Assembly (NCBI GenBank): GCA_002967695.1
Contig: PUHN01000009.1
Span: 1 to 64,000 of the forward strand
Length of the DNA: 64,000 nt
From: Rhodobacteraceae bacterium WD3A24
Lineage (GTDB): Bacteria > Pseudomonadota > Alphaproteobacteria > Rhodobacterales > Rhodobacteraceae
Direction of reading: 5' to 3'
Shown: piece by piece, positions 9,003-17,066 of the stretch
How the letters are laid out: each line of letters starts with the position of its first letter
Position numbering within the stretch: the first letter of the stretch is position 1
Program-made: the position numbers and the translations under genes
Notes under the pieces: generated by a model
Database searches by the model: none
Seen by the model: only the letters and a program-made list of their open reading frames with translations
Told to the model about the DNA's origin: nothing

Positions 9003-11158
9003 TGCCAGAACGTCCCCCAGCTGCGCTCCAGATCCCCGGCGCGGTAATCACGCACGGTCTCATAAAGCCGGTTGGGCACTGACAGCCGCGCGCCGCCGTC
9101 GCGCGTGAGCGGGCGGATCGTGGCGCTGCGGCTGCTGCGCGTCGGCTCGCCCGTGAACCACGACAGCGGCACGGTAAACCGCAGGCCCTTGTCGAACGAG
9201 CCTTCGCCGAACTCCTCGGCCGAGACATCGGTGAAGGTCGCAAAAGCGCCGACACGCCAGCCATTGGCGAATTCACGGTCGAGCGCGATCGTCGCCCCCC
9301 AGTCGCCGGCGAGATAGCGCCCGGTATCGATCTGCCCGTGAAAGCCGTTGCCGAAATCATAATAGGCCGAGGCGTGGCCGGTGGTCACGTCGTAGTCCTG
9401 CACGCCGAAGCCGAGATCGAAATCGCGCTGCCAGACATGGTTGATCTCGACGCCGAGCGCGAGCCGGCTGTCGGACGGCGCCCATAACAGCTCGCCCGAC
9501 GCCCCGGCGAACATCCGCTCGAGATAGCCCACCGACAGGCGGCTGTAGAGGTTCTCGCCCGGCCGGGCGAAATGCTCCACCAAGAGCCGCGACAGGGAGG
9601 GGTCGCCCTGCTCGGCATATAGGGCATGATCGGAGCGCACATGCGGCAGGACCGAATTCGACTCACGCTCGATGTCGTCGAGGTTGCCGACCACGCGCTT
9701 GCGCACCGCCCCTGAGACGTAAAGCCCCCGCGCCAGCCGATAGGACGCCTCCGCCTCCACGCCGATCTCGCCGCGCACCGGCGCATCGGGGTCGAACAGG
9801 CCGAAGGTTGTGTAGGGGTCGATCGACCAGCTGAAACGCGGCGTCTGCGCCACGTCCGCCGCGCGCCCCTGAAAGGACAGCCGGCCGGCATCGCCGAAAT
9901 CGGCGCGCCGGCGGATCGCCTCGGCACCGCCGGGGGCGAATTCCAGCGCCTCGATGTCCGAGCGCTGCAGGGTGGTCGAGGGCAGAGCCACGCCGTTGCG
10001 CTCGGGCACGAGGATGAAGGTCTCCACCGACGCCGGCATGGTGCGCGACAGCGCCCGCGCGATCCGGCCGAGCGCCTGTGGCTCCGCGTCGCGCTCGTTG
10101 TTGCGAAACCGCACCCGCACGGCCGTCGCCGACACCTCCAGCCCCGCCAGTTCGACGCCCTCGTCTTCGAGGCGACCGGCGAGATTGTCGGCAAGAATGT
10201 CGGGGGCGTCGCTCTGCTCGGTCCAGCCGGTGTTCCATCCGTCGCCGGTTGCCCGCGCCGGCCGCGGCTGCACGGGCACCGGCGCCTCGCCCAGGGCCCC
10301 GTCATGCGGCGGCTGAGAGGGATTGAGCGCGATGGTCGCCTGAACGCCGACCTGACTGCCATGAAGGTAGTAGCCCGCCAGCGTGAGATTGTCGCCCATT
10401 CGGTAATTGACGCCGAAATTGAACGGCGAGCGATGCTCGAAATCGCCGCCCGGCGCGCTCTCGGTTGCATAGGCGTCCGACGAATACTCCGCCACCAGCC
10501 CGACCCGGTCGGTGAGCTGGTATTCGACGCCGCCGAAAAAGGCCGCGTCGCCGCGAAAGAGCTGATCGATCTCGAACTGCCCGCCGCGGCCGGAAAATCC
10601 GCCGGGGCGGGTCTCGAAGCGCTCGTCCAGCGCGCCCAGGGGATTGTCGAAGCCGTTGTAACTGCCCAGCCGGCCCCAGCCGATGCCGCCGGTGATGCGC
10701 AGATCGGGGGTGACCTGCCGCGTTGCGACGACATATTCGCCCGAATAGACGCCGGTGCCCAGAAAGTCGCGCAGACCGACCGCGACGGCCGGCATGTAGC
10801 GCCCCTGATCGAGGAGGCGATACTGCAGATCGAAGCTGCGGTCATAGAGCGTGTCGTCAAAGGCCGGCCGCTCGATCCGCGAATAGCGAAAGCTTCCCGA
10901 GAGACGCGGCGTGATCTGGAAGGTCAGCGTGCCCCGCGTCGTGCCGGGGAAATAGGCCAGGGTGGAGGCGATCTCGCCATCCGGGCGGCTCAGTGCCGAC
11001 GGCATGTCCACCAGCCCCGGCGTGCCGAAAAGCGTGAAACCCGACGTCATGCCCTCGGCATACAGCGCCGCCGGCACGGCCAGAGCCGCCGCCGCGCCGA
11101 GACCGGCGACTCCGCGCAAGGACCAGCCGGCCGGCTGCAAACCGAACTTTCCTGCCAC
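8999..11158 (-). CDS. yjbH: YjbH-like outer-membrane protein of exopolysaccharide export
   Basis: The 719-residue protein starts with a signal peptide (hydrophobic stretch ending ALYAEG). The YjbH signature at the mature N-terminus, TLFGTPGLVDMPSA, is followed by many amphipathic beta strands, as expected of an outer-membrane barrel. The start is a GTG at 11158 with AGGGTG eight bases upstream. YjbH proteins are linked to extracellular polysaccharide production, probably at the export stage. The gene directly precedes yjbF and likely shares its promoter in the 200-base gap before tRNA-Val. Confidence 0.85.
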   Translation of the reverse strand: MAGKFGLQPAGWSLRGVAGLGAAAALAVPAALYAEGMTSGFTLFGTPGLVDMPSALSRPDGEIASTLAYFPGTTRGTLTFQITPRLSGSFRYSRIERPAFDDTLYDRSFDLQYRLLDQGRYMPAVAVGLRDFLGTGVYSGEYVVATRQVTPDLRITGGIGWGRLGSYNGFDNPLGALDERFETRPGGFSGRGGQFEIDQLFRGDAAFFGGVEYQLTDRVGLVAEYSSDAYATESAPGGDFEHRSPFNFGVNYRMGDNLTLAGYYLHGSQVGVQATIALNPSQPPHDGALGEAPVPVQPRPARATGDGWNTGWTEQSDAPDILADNLAGRLEDEGVELAGLEVSATAVRVRFRNNERDAEPQALGRIARALSRTMPASVETFILVPERNGVALPSTTLQRSDIEALEFAPGGAEAIRRRADFGDAGRLSFQGRAADVAQTPRFSWSIDPYTTFGLFDPDAPVRGEIGVEAEASYRLARGLYVSGAVRKRVVGNLDDIERESNSVLPHVRSDHALYAEQGDPSLSRLLVEHFARPGENLYSRLSVGYLERMFAGASGELLWAPSDSRLALGVEINHVWQRDFDLGFGVQDYDVTTGHASAYYDFGNGFHGQIDTGRYLAGDWGATIALDREFANGWRVGAFATFTDVSAEEFGEGSFDKGLRFTVPLSWFTGEPTRSSRSATIRPLTRDGGARLSVPNRLYETVRDYRAGDLERSWGTFWQ

Positions 11159-11356
11159 GATAACGACACCCTGTCAGCTACGCCCTCTCACCCGAGAGGC
11201 TAGACTGCGGGCCGCGGCATGGCAACGTACCACGCCCCGCCGGCTCGGGCCATCGTGACATTTTCGCTGCACCGTCAGGGCCGGGCCGGTGGCGATGTGA
11301 CGGAGCCCATCGACCCTCTTGCACCGCGTTCGGCACGGCGATAAGAAACGCGGATC

Positions 11357-11431
11357 GGGTGATTAGCTCAGTGGTAGAGCGCTTCGTTCACATCGAAGAT
11401 GTCGGAGGTTCGAGTCCTCCATCACCCACCA
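11357..11431 (+). tRNA. tRNA-Val (anticodon CAC)
   Basis: The acceptor arm GGGTGAT pairs with ATCACCC (11421-11427) followed by encoded ACCA. The D-arm GCTCAGTGGTAGAGC and T-arm GGAGGTTCGAGTCCTCC are intact. The anticodon stem CTTCG/CGAAG closes the loop TTCACAT with anticodon CAC at 11389-11391. A run of seven T residues follows at once (11433-11439) and would serve as the transcript end. Confidence 0.97.
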
Positions 11432-11689
11432 GTTTTTTTCAATCGCCCGGCCGACCGCCGCGAGACGGGCCATGGTTCTGCGGCCCCGTCGACCGCCACG
11501 GAATTCGGCGGGCCGGGGCTGTGGCGCGATAGCCGAACGCGATAGCATCTATTGCCCTTTGGTATTTCCGGCATGACCGCGACAATGCGACGGTGACTTC
11601 CGGCCTTTGCGAAAGGGCCGGGGCGAGGCCGCGAGACTGCGCGGATCGATCGGGGCGGGCGGGACGCCGCAAGCTGGAGGCAAGCGTCG

Positions 11690-12856
11690 ATGACAGCTGT
11701 CAACTCTGACGAAGCATATGCCGATATCCGTGAGGGCGTCGGGCGTATCTGCGCCGATTTTCCCGGCAGTTACTGGCGCGACCTTGACGCCCGGCGTGCC
11801 TATCCGGCCGACTTCGTGGAGGCGCTTTCGCGGCAGGGCTATCTCGCCGCGATGATCCCCGAGGAGTATGGCGGGGCGGGGCTCGATCTTCAGGCATCGG
11901 CCGTCATTCTCGAGGAAATTCACCGCCAGGGCTGCAACGCGGCGGCCTGTCACGCGCAGATGTATACTATGGGCACCCTTCTGCGCCATGGCTCGGAAGA
12001 GCAGAAACGCACCTATCTTCCCGCCATCGCCGAGGGGCGGCTGCGGCTTCAGGCCTTCGGGGTGACCGAACCGGCGAGCGGCACCGACACTCTCGCGCTC
12101 AGGACGACGGCCCGGCGCGAGGGCGATGATTATGTCATCAACGGCCAGAAGATCTGGACCTCGCGGGCCGAGTATTCCGACCTGATGATCCTGCTGGCGC
12201 GCACCGGCCCGCGCGGGGAAGGCGACGCCCGCACGGAGGGGCTTTCGGTCTTCCTCGTCGATCTTCGCGAGCTTGTCGGAAACGGTGTGACGATCCGGCC
12301 CATCCGCACGATGATGAACCACGCCACCACCGAGGTCTTTTTCGACGACGCGCGCATTCCGGCCTCGGCGCTGATCGGCGAGGAGGGGCGCGGGTTTCGC
12401 TATGTCCTCTCGGGGATGAATGCCGAACGCATCCTGATCGGCGCCGAGTGCATCGGCGATGCCAAGTGGTTTCTCTCCACCGCCTCGGACTATGCGCGCG
12501 AACGCGAGGTGTTCGGCGGCCCGATCGGACGCAACCAGGGCATACAGTTTCCGCTCGCGCGCGCCTATGCGCACATGATCGCGGCCGAGGGGCTGCTCTA
12601 CCGGGCGGCGGCGAGATATGATGCCGGCGGCAATCCGGGCGTGGAGGCCAACGCCGCCAAGATGCTCGCCGCCGATGCCAGTTGGGAGGCCGCAGAAGCC
12701 TGCGTGCAGACGCATGGCGGCTTCGGATTCGCCGAGGAATATGACGTGGAGCGCAAGTTCCGCGAAACCCGGCTCTATCAGGTGGCACCGATCTCGACCA
12801 ACCTCATCCTGTGCCATATCGCGGAGAAGGCGCTCGGCCTTCCCAAATCCTACTAG
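11690..12856 (+). CDS. Acyl-CoA dehydrogenase family protein
   Basis: FAD-dependent acyl-CoA dehydrogenases introduce an alpha-beta double bond into acyl-CoA. The 388-residue protein has the N-terminal helical domain (IPEEYGGAGLD, about 57-67), the FAD/substrate segment FGVTEPASGTDT (123-134) and a C-terminal helical domain with QTHGGFGFAEEYDVER. At the position where many members carry the catalytic glutamate (YEGT), this one reads YQVAPIS, with Gln near residue 364. This is seen in a recognisable subgroup that must use another base. GGAGG lies nine bases before the ATG. It leads a two-gene operon with the hydratase. Confidence 0.9.
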   Translation: MTAVNSDEAYADIREGVGRICADFPGSYWRDLDARRAYPADFVEALSRQGYLAAMIPEEYGGAGLDLQASAVILEEIHRQGCNAAACHAQMYTMGTLLRHGSEEQKRTYLPAIAEGRLRLQAFGVTEPASGTDTLALRTTARREGDDYVINGQKIWTSRAEYSDLMILLARTGPRGEGDARTEGLSVFLVDLRELVGNGVTIRPIRTMMNHATTEVFFDDARIPASALIGEEGRGFRYVLSGMNAERILIGAECIGDAKWFLSTASDYAREREVFGGPIGRNQGIQFPLARAYAHMIAAEGLLYRAAARYDAGGNPGVEANAAKMLAADASWEAAEACVQTHGGFGFAEEYDVERKFRETRLYQVAPISTNLILCHIAEKALGLPKSY

Positions 12857-12876
12857 CGGCCGCAAGGAGCCCGCGC

Positions 12877-12900
12877 ATGACCGGCAAGCCCGCCCGATGA
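12877..12900 (+). CDS. Seven-codon open frame before the hydratase (possible leader)
   Basis: An ATG at 12877 with an AAGGAG ribosome site seven bases upstream (12864-12869) opens a frame of seven codons (MTGKPAR) that ends in TGA at 12898-12900. That TGA overlaps the ATG of the hydratase as ATGA. It may be a tiny translated leader that couples translation, or a trace of an older, longer start lost by a frameshift. Function is unknown. Confidence 0.35.
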   Translation: MTGKPAR

Positions 12901-13739
12901 GCCATTTCTCCCCCGAAGAGCACGTGGACTGGATCGGTTACAGCACCGAGGCGCGCGAAACCATCTCGACGCGCCTTCTGGAGCACTTCGCCGCCACGCT
13001 CGATGGCCTTCTCGCCCCGAATCCGGTGCCGCCGGGGCTGTTCTGGTGCCTGATGCCGGCCGCACAGCCCCCCGAGGCGCTCGGCCGCGACGGCCATCCC
13101 CGACCCGGCCTCGTCCTGCCCGCCCCGCCCTTTCCGCGCCGCATGTGGGCGGGGGGCGAGCTGGTGTTTCAGCGGGAGCTGACGCCCCACGACACGGTCA
13201 GCCGGCAGAGCACGATCGAGGACATCGCCTTCAAGCACGGGCGCAGCGGGCCGCTGGGATTCGTCACCCTGCGCCACCGCTACCGGACAGGCGGCGACCT
13301 CGCGATCGAGGAGCGCCAGGACATCGTCTATCGCCCCGATCCAACGCCCGACGCCGCGCCCCCCGTCCCCGAACCGGCCGAGGATTGGCCCGACGCCGCG
13401 GAGGTGATGCACCTCACGCCCGATCCGGTGCTGCTGTTTCGCTATTCGGCGCTGACCTTCAACGGCCACCGCATCCATTACGACCGCGACTACGCCATGC
13501 GCGTGGAGGGCTATGAGGGGCTCGTCGTGCATGGCCCGCTTCAGGCGACGCTGATGCTCAACCTCGCCGCACGCCTGCTCGGCCGGTTGCCCGCCCGGCT
13601 GACGTTTCGCGGCGTCGCGCCACTGATCTGCGGCCGGCCGATACAAGTCGAGGCCAGGCAGGAGGATGACGGAACGCTGTCGACCCGCGTTCGCGTGGCC
13701 GGCGGGCCGGCGACGATGCTCGGCACCGCGAGCCCATGA
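12897..13739 (+). CDS. FAS1-like/MaoC-type dehydratase, mesaconyl-CoA hydratase-like
   Basis: The 280-residue protein is a double hot-dog hydratase of the type called HTD2 or mesaconyl-C4-CoA hydratase. It has an N-terminal FAS1-like dehydratase half with the segment SRQSTIEDI, and a C-terminal MaoC-like half with FRYSALTFNGHRIHYDRDYA, where the His and Asp/Asn pair sits. Such enzymes add water to enoyl-CoA or mesaconyl-CoA thioesters. Following an acyl-CoA dehydrogenase gene, it would take the next beta-oxidation-like step. The ATG at 12897 is the family-like start, and the frame's upstream part has no similarity. Confidence 0.82.
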   Translation: MSHFSPEEHVDWIGYSTEARETISTRLLEHFAATLDGLLAPNPVPPGLFWCLMPAAQPPEALGRDGHPRPGLVLPAPPFPRRMWAGGELVFQRELTPHDTVSRQSTIEDIAFKHGRSGPLGFVTLRHRYRTGGDLAIEERQDIVYRPDPTPDAAPPVPEPAEDWPDAAEVMHLTPDPVLLFRYSALTFNGHRIHYDRDYAMRVEGYEGLVVHGPLQATLMLNLAARLLGRLPARLTFRGVAPLICGRPIQVEARQEDDGTLSTRVRVAGGPATMLGTASP

Positions 13740-13754
13740 TCGGGCCGCGCGCGC

Positions 13755-14789
13755 TCACGCCGCAAGAAAGACAACCCCGCCATCGGTGCCCCGCCGGCGG
13801 GCCATCCGCCCCGTGCCGCACAGCAGGTTGAGATGGGCCAGCGTTTCGGCAAGGGCAAGCCGCCTGTGCCCGCCCGCCATCGCGCGGGGAAAGACCTGTG
13901 CGGCGATCCGATAGGCGGAGACCGGCTGCGCGGCGAGGGCTGCGATCTCGCTCAGCCGGGCGTCGTGATGCGCGCGCAGCTGCGCGAGCCGGGCATGCAG
14001 ACCCCTGAAGGCGGGGCCGTGCGCAGGCAGCACGAGTGTCTCCTCGGCTAGCGCGCCGAACCTGTCGAGCGCGGCAAGGAATTCGCCCAGCGGGTCGGCT
14101 TCTGGCTCGGCGGGAAAGACGCCGACAAAGGGCGTGATGCGCGGCAGCACCTGATCCCCCGCGATGAGCAGCGCCTCCTCGGCACAGTAAAGGGCGGCGT
14201 GCTCGGGCGCGTGACCGCCGGCGGTCAACACCCGCCAGTGGCGGCCACCGATGCGCAGGACGTCCCCCTCGGCGATCCGCACGAAGCGGTCGGGCAGCGG
14301 CGCGAGCGCGCCCAGCGCGGCCGGCATCGCCGTGAAATCGGGCAGCTCCGCCTCGGGGACGCCGTGCAGGCGGAAGAAATCGCCGCCGTCACCCCGCGCC
14401 GGCCGCCCCGCCATGGCCCCCCGCAGGCTGGCGGAGAGCCACTCCGTCCGCGTCATCAGGAACGGGGGGCGCCCCGTCGCCTCCCACAGGGGGCCGGCAT
14501 GGCCGACATGATCGACATGGCCATGCGTCGCCACGATCCGGCGGACATCGCCGCCGAGTTCCCCGCGCAGAACATCCGCCCAGATACGGCGAATCCCCGG
14601 CGTGTCGGCACCGCAATCGACCACCGTCCAGCCGTCACCGTCCCTGAGGAGCCAGCACGTCACCCGCTTCGGGCCGAAATCCAGCGGCAGCACCAAAGGC
14701 ACGATGCCCGGAACGATTTCCGCCCCCGGCGCGGCACGGCCCCCATCCTGCCCGGTATCGAAAAATTCGACGGGCCGCGGACGATTCAT
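13755..14789 (-). CDS. Metallo-beta-lactamase-fold hydrolase with C-terminal winged helix
   Basis: The 344-residue protein has the MBL metal motif THGHVDHVGH (residues 88-97), later metal-binding His and Asp positions (GGHAPEH, AGDQVLP), and a C-terminal segment like the BLACT_WH winged helix of LACTB2-type hydrolases. The fold cleaves thioesters, lactones or nucleic acids, and the substrate cannot be assigned. The start is the ATG at 14789, which overlaps the stop of the nitronate monooxygenase-like gene (ATGA). It is convergent with the hydratase gene, 15 bases away. Confidence 0.85.
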   Translation of the reverse strand: MNRPRPVEFFDTGQDGGRAAPGAEIVPGIVPLVLPLDFGPKRVTCWLLRDGDGWTVVDCGADTPGIRRIWADVLRGELGGDVRRIVATHGHVDHVGHAGPLWEATGRPPFLMTRTEWLSASLRGAMAGRPARGDGGDFFRLHGVPEAELPDFTAMPAALGALAPLPDRFVRIAEGDVLRIGGRHWRVLTAGGHAPEHAALYCAEEALLIAGDQVLPRITPFVGVFPAEPEADPLGEFLAALDRFGALAEETLVLPAHGPAFRGLHARLAQLRAHHDARLSEIAALAAQPVSAYRIAAQVFPRAMAGGHRRLALAETLAHLNLLCGTGRMARRRGTDGGVVFLAA

Positions 14790-15844
14790 TCTGCGGCATC
14801 GCCCTGAGGGAACCATCCTCCCGTCCGCTGCCTTCGGCCGGCGTTCCACACAGTGTCGAGCCCCGCCGCGATGGCCTGCGCCTGCGCGACCGAGCCGTGG
14901 ATCACCTCGGCCGAGGTCAGGATTTCGTCGATCAGCCCGGCGCCCACGCCCATATAGATTTCGCCCTCGTCAAGATCGCCCTCGATCACGCCGCCGATGC
15001 GCCGGTTGGCCGAGGCCTGGTAATCGGCGATATAGGCATGCAACTCGTCGGCCGGCATGCCCGAGAGTTCCTTTTCGCGGAAGGTTGTCGCGAATCTGTT
15101 GGCCAGCGTGCGCGCCACCTCCGTCGTCCGGCCCCAGGAAAGGGTCGCGGTGTCGTCAGCCTCCACGATCGCCCGTTTGACCCGCGGATGGACGGGCGAT
15201 TCCTCCACCGCCATGAAGCGCGTGCCCATATAGGCCGCCTGCGCCCCGGCCGCCCCGGCCATGACGAGGCCGGCGCCGTCCACGATGCCTCCGGCGGCGA
15301 TGACGGGGATGTTGACGGCCCTGACCACCTGCTGAACCAGCGCCATGCTGGGAATCTCGGCAAAGCCGCTGTGCCCGCCCCCGTCGAAACCCTCGGCGAC
15401 GACCGCGTCCACACCCTCGGCCTCGGCCTTGCGGGCATGCTTGACCGCGGCGATGGCGTGGACCACGAAGACCCCGGCCTCCCTCAATGTCGAGGTGTAG
15501 ACGGCCGGGCTCCCCGTGGCCACGAAGACGATCGGCACGCGCTCCTCGCAAACGACCTGCACGGCGCGGTCGCTGAACACCCGCATGCCGCCGCGCCCGA
15601 TCGGGATATTGACCGCGAAGGGCCTGTCGGTGCGCGCGCGCACCTGCCGGATCTGCTCGCGCAGGCGTTCGCCGGTTGTCTCAGGCGAGGTCGAGGGCTC
15701 CGTGGCCCCTGCATTGGGTCCGAGCGTTCCCAGCCCGCCGGCCGCCGATACGGCCGCCACCAGCCTGGCATCTGTTGCCCAGTTCATGGGCGCCTGGATG
15801 ACTGGGTGCTCGATCCCCAAGCGTTCCGTGAGTGTGCTTCGCAT
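14786..15844 (-). CDS. Nitronate monooxygenase / NPD-type flavin oxidoreductase
   Basis: The 352-residue protein is an FMN TIM barrel of the 2-nitropropane dioxygenase family. It has the N-terminal HPVIQAPMNWATD, VDAVVAEGFDGGGHSG with the active-site His, and the FMN phosphate loop PVIAAGGIVDG followed by AAYMGTRFMA. Family members oxidise alkyl nitronates, while others act as enoyl reductases or unknown NAD(P)H:flavin enzymes, so the substrate is open. It heads a two-gene operon with the MBL hydrolase. Confidence 0.88.
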   Translation of the reverse strand: MRSTLTERLGIEHPVIQAPMNWATDARLVAAVSAAGGLGTLGPNAGATEPSTSPETTGERLREQIRQVRARTDRPFAVNIPIGRGGMRVFSDRAVQVVCEERVPIVFVATGSPAVYTSTLREAGVFVVHAIAAVKHARKAEAEGVDAVVAEGFDGGGHSGFAEIPSMALVQQVVRAVNIPVIAAGGIVDGAGLVMAGAAGAQAAYMGTRFMAVEESPVHPRVKRAIVEADDTATLSWGRTTEVARTLANRFATTFREKELSGMPADELHAYIADYQASANRRIGGVIEGDLDEGEIYMGVGAGLIDEILTSAEVIHGSVAQAQAIAAGLDTVWNAGRRQRTGGWFPQGDAAE

Positions 15845-15986
15845 GACCTCGCCCGTTCAACTGCCGGCCCGGCGGACCCCGACCGCCCGCCGGTGAGCAA
15901 GGCGCGCGGGCGGGACATCCACCGCCGTCAGCATAGAAAGCGGGGGCGGGGGCAGGCCAATGCCGAATGGATGCAGGCGTCATTAC

Positions 15987-16008
15987 CGGCCGGCATATCA
16001 GCCGGCCG
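15987..16008. terminator. GC-rich hairpin between two minus-strand operons
   Basis: CGGCCGGC (15987-15994) and GCCGGCCG (16001-16008) form a perfect eight-base-pair stem with loop ATATCA. It lies just past the stop of the kinase gene on the minus strand. There is no T run, so it could be a terminator or an mRNA 3'-end stabiliser. Confidence 0.4.
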
Positions 16009-16034
16009 TCATTCCCGCCGCGGTGACGGCGCGC

Positions 16035-17066
16035 TTACCCGGCAAAGGGCTGGCTGCCGTCGGCGACCTCCAGCGCCCGGACGGCGAAACGCTCGGCCAG
16101 CGGGCCCAGCCGCGCCGCGTCGGCCGACGCCGCGTTGCCGGCCCGCGCCCGGTCGGCGATGCCCACGAAGATCACCGCGAAGCGAAACAGCGCGAAGGCC
16201 ACATGGAACCGCTGCAAAGGCGCACGACCGGCCGCCCCGCGGAAATAGCGTTCAATGAAGGCGCCTTCGCGCGGGATGCCTAGCGCGTCCCGGTCGAGCC
16301 CCAGGAGCCCGCCATATTCCCCGGGGTCGGTGTGCCACGGCATCACGCAAAAGCCGAGATCGGCAAGCGGATGCCCCAGCGTGGCGAGTTCCCAGTCCAG
16401 AATGGCGATCACCCGCGGCTCGGTCGGGTGGAACATCAGATTGCCGATACGGAAATCGCCATGCGCAATGGCGACGTCGCCGTCATCGGGGGCCATGTGT
16501 TCGGGCAACCACTCGATCAGGCGCTCCAGCGCAGGAATCGCGCGCCCGGGCGAGGCCCGGTATTGCCGCGTCCAGCGCGCGATCTGGCGCTCGAAATAGT
16601 TGCCGGGCCGCCCGAAATCGCCCAGACCGACCGCATCGGGCGCGACGGCGTGCAGCCGGGCGAGCGCGTCGGCCATGGCAAGATAGATCTCGCCGCGCTC
16701 GGACGGGGCCAGCCCCGGCAGCGCCGCATCGTCGAACACGCGGCCGTCGAGGCGCTCCATCAGGTAGAACGGGGTTCCGAGGACGGTGTCGTCCTCTTCC
16801 AGCAGGATCGGCACCGGCACGGGCACATCGGTCGCCTCCAGCGCCGAGAGCACGCGAAACTCGCGCTCGACCGCGTGCGCGCCGGGCAGGATGTCGCCGC
16901 CCGGCTTCTTGCGCAGGACCATCCGCCGCGCGCCCCAGTCCACGAAGTAGGTCGGGCAGGATTGCCCGCCGCTGATCCGCTCGACCATCAGGGCGGCGCC
17001 GGGGGCGAGCAGCCGTGCGCGCAGATACGCCTCCAGCGCGGCGGGGTCGAAATCCGCCCCGGTCAA
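16035..17066 (-). CDS. Aminoglycoside-phosphotransferase-like kinase, candidate 4-hydroxyacyl-CoA kinase (LvaA/ACAD10-like)
   Basis: The 343-residue protein has the APH/choline kinase fold: an N-terminal lobe (ISGGQSCPTYFVDW, MVLRKKPGGD), the catalytic loop HGDFRIGN (202-209) and the metal-binding ILDWE (222-226) followed by GHPLADLGF. Relatives are LvaA of Pseudomonas putida and the kinase domain of ACAD10/ACAD11, which phosphorylate the 4-hydroxyl of acyl-CoA. The start is taken as a TTG at 17066 that overlaps the ligase stop (TTGA). The first ATG in frame would remove about 26 residues including part of the N lobe. It is the last gene of the SDR, dehydrogenase, ligase, kinase operon. No small LvaB-like partner is seen. 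Confidence 0.8.
   Translation of the reverse strand: MTGADFDPAALEAYLRARLLAPGAALMVERISGGQSCPTYFVDWGARRMVLRKKPGGDILPGAHAVEREFRVLSALEATDVPVPVPILLEEDDTVLGTPFYLMERLDGRVFDDAALPGLAPSERGEIYLAMADALARLHAVAPDAVGLGDFGRPGNYFERQIARWTRQYRASPGRAIPALERLIEWLPEHMAPDDGDVAIAHGDFRIGNLMFHPTEPRVIAILDWELATLGHPLADLGFCVMPWHTDPGEYGGLLGLDRDALGIPREGAFIERYFRGAAGRAPLQRFHVAFALFRFAVIFVGIADRARAGNAASADAARLGPLAERFAVRALEVADGSQPFAG

Noticed and set aside
6477-11431. The two tRNA genes as edges of an integrated element
   Set aside because: Between them lie ordinary core genes (pyrD, yjbF, yjbH). No integrase and no repeat of a tRNA 3' end was seen.
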